This document shows, one piece after another, positions 5,775 through 8,431 of a DNA stretch of 8,431 nucleotides. The notes under the pieces are model-generated. The model was not told where the DNA came from, did no database searches, and saw only the letters and a program-made list of their open reading frames with translations. The translations under genes and the position numbers were made by a program. How positions within the stretch are numbered: position 1 is the first letter of the stretch; the number at the start of each line of letters is the position of its first letter. Source of the DNA: CAVOBC01 sp963693635 (GTDB taxonomy: Bacteria > Pseudomonadota > Gammaproteobacteria > Pseudomonadales > Azotimanducaceae). The stretch is taken from assembly GCA_963693635.1 (NCBI GenBank), contig CAVOBC010000207.1:1-8431 (forward strand), written 5' to 3'.

Positions 5775-7018
5775 AGGGGACGCATGACGCACTTGCTGGA
5801 ATCCGCATCATCGATCTCAGCATGGGTTGGGCGGGACCGCTTGCTGCCAGGCAGTTGGCCGACATGGGTGCGGATGTTATCAAGGTAGAGAGCTGCGAGC
5901 GCTTCGACTGGTGGCGGAGTTGGGAGGCAACGCAGGCATGGATCGACGACGACGGTGCAGAGAAGTCGACCGCTTTTAATACCGTCAACCGCAATAAGCG
6001 CAACGTTACGCTCGACCTTGAGGACGATGAAGGTCGAGACCTGCTCTTGCGCCTCGTTGCCGGCGCCAATGCCGTGGTCGAGAATTTCTCAGGGAGCGTC
6101 CTGCCCAAGCTGCGGCTCGGTTACGATGTTTTCAAAGCCGTTAACCCTGCGATCATCCTGCTCTCGATGCCCGCCTTCGGCTCGACCGGACCCTGGGCCG
6201 GGTTCCGCGCCTACGGATCGACAGTTGAGCAGTCATCCGGCTTGCCGCATTTGACGGGTCGGACAGGTGACCCGCCGACGATGCAGCACGTCGCCCTCGG
6301 TGATGCCGTTGGCGGCTTAAATGGCAGCGCGGCCCTGTTGACCGCACTGCGCCATCAGTCGAGAACGGGCGAGGGACAGTACGTCGACCTGTCCCAGGTG
6401 GAGGGCTTGTTCCCGATGGCGGCCCACGGAATTCTTGAATACGCGGCGACCGGCAGTGCGCCTGTGCGGCTTGGCAGTCGTCACCGTGAGTACGCGCCTC
6501 ACGGCGTTTATCCGTGTGCAGGTGACGATGACTGGATCGTCATTCAGGTGCGCGACGATGCGGAATGGCAAGCCCTCAAGCGGGTTAGCGGCGACGCACT
6601 TGCCGGATTCGGCGACGTGGCCGACCGGCATGCACGCCAGGACGATCTTGACGCGCGACTCGGGGCGTGGACAGCGGATCAGGATGCCAATGAACTGATG
6701 TTTCGCCTGCAACAGGCACGCGTCCCTGCCGCTGCAACCCACAGAAATGGAGACCTGCTTGAAGATCCGCATCTCGCGGCGCGGGGATTTTGGCAATGGC
6801 GTGACCGGGCAGTGGTCGGTAGCCAACCCAACCCGTCCCCGGCCTATCGGATCGGCGCAAAACCGTTTCCGGTTGTGGCACCGGCACCGACGCTCGGTCA
6901 GCACAACGACGAGGTGTTGGGGGACCTTCTTGGCGTGAGTAAGGACGATCTGGCGCGGTTGCGGCGCACCGGCATCATTGGGGAGAAGCCGCGGATGCGG
7001 GGAATAACCCCCAGCTAG
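5771..7018 (+). CDS. Class III (CaiB/BaiF) CoA-transferase, canonical-length subunit
   Basis: The 415-residue product has the complete family layout: LAGIRIIDLSMGWAGPLAAR, D-M-G-A-D-V-I-K-V-E (31-40), N73-R-N-K-R-N, V-V-E-N-F (102-106), F-G-S-T-G-P-W (136-142), G-D-A-V-G-G-L-N-G-S-A-A (177-188), a Y-A-P-H-G-V-Y-P-C segment in the second domain and the C-terminal L-E-D-P-H-L-A-A-R-G-F motif. At the nucleophile position the sequence is Y-V-D-L-S-Q-V-E, so the residue is Glu211 rather than the Asp of formyl-CoA transferase or the Asp of alpha-methylacyl-CoA racemase. The start is well supported: GGGAG lies eight bases before the ATG, which itself overlaps the upstream stop by four bases. It is cytoplasmic, with no signal or membrane segment. 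A racemase role is possible because the two activities share this fold, but the paired arrangement favours a heteromeric CoA-transferase, as known for SmtAB and BbsEF. Confidence 0.93.
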   Translation: MKGTHDALAGIRIIDLSMGWAGPLAARQLADMGADVIKVESCERFDWWRSWEATQAWIDDDGAEKSTAFNTVNRNKRNVTLDLEDDEGRDLLLRLVAGANAVVENFSGSVLPKLRLGYDVFKAVNPAIILLSMPAFGSTGPWAGFRAYGSTVEQSSGLPHLTGRTGDPPTMQHVALGDAVGGLNGSAALLTALRHQSRTGEGQYVDLSQVEGLFPMAAHGILEYAATGSAPVRLGSRHREYAPHGVYPCAGDDDWIVIQVRDDAEWQALKRVSGDALAGFGDVADRHARQDDLDARLGAWTADQDANELMFRLQQARVPAAATHRNGDLLEDPHLAARGFWQWRDRAVVGSQPNPSPAYRIGAKPFPVVAPAPTLGQHNDEVLGDLLGVSKDDLARLRRTGIIGEKPRMRGITPS

Positions 7019-7037
7019 AGTTCCTGTCCCAGAACTC
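7018..7037. terminator. Short inverted repeat between convergent genes
   Basis: GAGTTC (7018-7023) and GAACTC (7032-7037) form a 6-bp stem with an eight-base loop in the only gap between the converging CoA-transferase and DUF1289 genes. Its place fits a shared two-way stop signal, but no T run follows on either strand, so efficiency as an intrinsic terminator would be low. Confidence 0.25.
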
Positions 7038-7040
7038 CGT

Positions 7041-7229
7041 TCAGTAGCGTGCCGGCATTGTCTTGCTGCGTTCGCTCATCTTGTCCAGGATCTCGATGCG
7101 CTCCTCAAGATCCGCATCGGGCCAGTGGCAGATTTCATCAATGCTGCGCAGGCAGCCGATGCAGATGTCGTCCGCGTTGAGTGCGCAAACGCGAATGCAC
7201 GGCGTTGGAATGTACGTAGCCTTGCCCAC
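7041..7229 (-). CDS. DUF1289-domain small protein (four-Cys, probable metal-binding)
   Basis: The product is 62 residues. Its front half carries the DUF1289 pattern P-C11-I-x-V-C15-x-L-(5)-I-C23-I-G-C26-x-R, followed by I-D-E-I-x-x-W and a helix with E-R-I-E-I-L-D. Four closely spaced cysteines suggest a bound zinc or other metal; this is inferred from the pattern, and the family has no established function. Members are typically short, soluble and found across proteobacteria, often as stand-alone genes near unrelated enzymes. The best start is the GTG at 7229, since an in-frame stop lies 36 bases further upstream and no ATG is available; no clear ribosome site precedes it. It converges with the CoA-transferase gene, with 22 bases between the two stops, and follows the winged-helix gene in the same direction, 106 bases downstream. 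Confidence 0.85.
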   Translation of the reverse strand: MGKATYIPTPCIRVCALNADDICIGCLRSIDEICHWPDADLEERIEILDKMSERSKTMPARY

Positions 7230-7335
7230 GGGTAGCGTCCGATTAGTTGGAAGCTCGCGACTTTAATCTGAGACGATGAATATTTCCAGCCGGGGCGGGC
7301 TCCCATCGTCGCGTGGACTTTGGCAATCGACGGGG

Positions 7336-8431
7336 CTACGACGCGTCCGGCCACGCGCCGCGGCCCAGGACAAGGGGGTGTTCGGGCAGACAAAGGGGCG
7401 TTCGTCTCATTGCCCGCCAGCCACAATCGGGCGCATGGAGCCCCTGCATGACCGGTGCAGACGCGAGTTCTTTGCCGACGATGCGTGAAAGGAAATCTCG
7501 GCTCGTGTCCCGATTGAAGCGCTGGTCCCAGTCGTTCTCAACATGCTGAACGCGGGCCGCCCAGACCTCCTGCGCCGCCTGGCCTTTGGCTGTCAGACGA
7601 ACCTGTAGGCTCCGCCGCGAAGCATTCGATGCAGTCCGTGTCAACGGCTCCCGGATGGCCCAGGCTTGTCGCGAGAGCACAGTCATCGACTGCGCGCCGC
7701 CTTCCTTTGGGATGCCTGTCACCGTGGGCAGGTGGACCATGGCGATGGGAGCATCGACCGAGAGCACCCGTAATACGTTCGCACCGAGAGGCATGGCGAC
7801 CGTCGACTCAGCTTCCACCGCGAGCGTCAATGCGAGCAACGCCCGTGAGAGCGCGGGTGGCAGTGGGGCGATGCCGGCGGGCGGCGGTGCATCGCCCGAC
7901 TCGCTTAGTTGGGTTGCGAATGGCAGCGCACTTCTTGAGCTGACGACAGGCAGGCAGGGCGGCATTTGCCCTGCGCGCGGCCCGGCGATCCGGCGCAGGT
8001 CATCGATCAGCGCACTTACCTGTTCGTCGCCGAAGCGCTCCCGCCATCGTGACTCGATTTCGTCGTCCAGCCGGTCCCACACGGTCAGAAAATGTCGGAG
8101 GTGGCTTGTCGCCTTGACGCCCTCGTTGCCGATTTTGTCGATGTAGCGCCAGCGAAGATACGCGTTGATGAGCGGTCCGATTGATGCATCTCGACTGACC
8201 TGGCTCAGCGCTTCGACGGCCGTGCCGTCTCCCGAGATGTACCGCAACTGGTTCGCCCACATGGGCATCGAGACCAGGCACATCCGGTGTGGGCTTTGCT
8301 GCCAGGTCTTGAAGCGCAGGCCAGTCGGTCCGATGAGCCGCTGCCCAAAGGTGTTGTCGAATTCGATAGTAAAGGCGATGAGAGCCCGGGACAGCAGTGA
8401 CGAGAAGGTCGGTATCGAAGCGCCGGGTGCC
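7336..8431 (-). CDS. Internally duplicated MarR-like winged-helix protein, 5' end outside the window
   Basis: The frame is open from the right edge to TAG at 7338-7336, giving 364 visible residues; the N-terminus is missing. The ATG at 8283 is internal, since conserved sequence (LLSRALIAFTIEFDN) lies before it. Two related halves are visible. Half one: LLSRALIAFTIEFDN, ANQLRYISGDG, YLRWRYIDKIG, then SRWRERFGDEQVSALIDDL. Half two: ALSRALLALTLAVEAE, ANVLRVLSVDAP, LPTVTGIPKEG, VRLTAKGQAAQEVW, then NDWDQRFNRDTSRDFLSRI. The second half, with L-P-x-x-T-G-x-x-K-E followed by V-R-L-T-x-K-G, looks like a MarR winged helix. The tail HPLVLGRGAWPDAS resembles the end of a family of uncharacterised MarR-like proteins I recall from actinobacteria (typically HYPMVLHRGGWPDGS). 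Likely a DNA-binding regulator in which one chain does the work of a dimer; a non-regulatory role is possible. It might control the neighbouring catabolic genes. Confidence 0.75.
   Translation of the reverse strand, partial: APGASIPTFSSLLSRALIAFTIEFDNTFGQRLIGPTGLRFKTWQQSPHRMCLVSMPMWANQLRYISGDGTAVEALSQVSRDASIGPLINAYLRWRYIDKIGNEGVKATSHLRHFLTVWDRLDDEIESRWRERFGDEQVSALIDDLRRIAGPRAGQMPPCLPVVSSRSALPFATQLSESGDAPPPAGIAPLPPALSRALLALTLAVEAESTVAMPLGANVLRVLSVDAPIAMVHLPTVTGIPKEGGAQSMTVLSRQAWAIREPLTRTASNASRRSLQVRLTAKGQAAQEVWAARVQHVENDWDQRFNRDTSRDFLSRIVGKELASAPVMQGLHAPDCGWRAMRRTPLCLPEHPLVLGRGAWPDAS

Noticed and set aside
6317..6904. 195-codon open frame on the minus strand
   Set aside because: Antisense shadow of the second CoA-transferase without any motif.
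7586..8146. 186-codon open frame on the plus strand
   Set aside because: Antisense to the winged-helix gene, which has clear family features and an internal repeat.
1..8431. CRISPR arrays, tRNA or rRNA genes, phage genes, toxin-antitoxin pairs or intact transposases
   Set aside because: No regular direct repeats, cloverleaf or rRNA-like sequence, and no matching protein motifs were seen on either strand.

Overview
The window looks like a stretch of a proteobacterial chromosome with fairly high GC (roughly 60% judged by eye, not counted). The main support is a COQ4-family ubiquinone-biosynthesis gene, a DUF1289 zinc-ribbon-like gene typical of proteobacteria, and a GMC flavoprotein and class III CoA-transferases of a common proteobacterial type. 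I cannot name the genus. No rRNA, tRNA, CRISPR array or intact transposase was seen.

Layout. Positions 1-39 may hold the first codons of a leftward TetR-like regulator running out of the window. Positions 127-1227 (minus) are a clearly broken MocR/PdxR-type regulator: a GntR winged helix plus an aminotransferase-like domain, with an internal deletion and three frame changes. Positions 1230-1400 have no gene but contain a cluster of inverted repeats. Positions about 1397-1744 (plus) are a MOSC-domain gene without its N-terminal part. The left 1.75 kb is therefore a decayed region. A near-consensus promoter at 1758-1785 and a leader with a long hairpin (1849-1879) precede an intact coq4-like gene (1910-2626). 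A 280-bp gap follows, containing a strongly pyrimidine-rich tract bounded by a 9-bp inverted repeat. Next come a GMC oxidoreductase (2907-4508) and two class III CoA-transferase genes (4671-5774 and 5771-7018) that overlap by ATGA. Facing them on the minus strand are a short DUF1289 gene (7041-7229) and the C-terminal part of a large winged-helix protein (7336 to the right edge) that is an internal duplication of a MarR-like module.

How the genes may work together (inference). The two CoA-transferases are translationally coupled and unequal in build, as expected for a heteromeric enzyme. Both carry Glu where the family normally has its nucleophilic Asp. The GMC enzyme would oxidise an alcohol, and the CoA-transferase pair could activate or recycle a related acid. 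GMC dehydrogenases of the choline-dehydrogenase/AlkJ type often pass electrons to ubiquinone, so an adjacent COQ4-family gene is suggestive, but co-transcription is not shown. The duplicated winged-helix protein is a candidate local regulator. The most interesting points are the Glu/Glu CoA-transferase pair, the internally duplicated winged-helix protein, the coq4 leader hairpin with its operator-like promoter, and the polypyrimidine tract.
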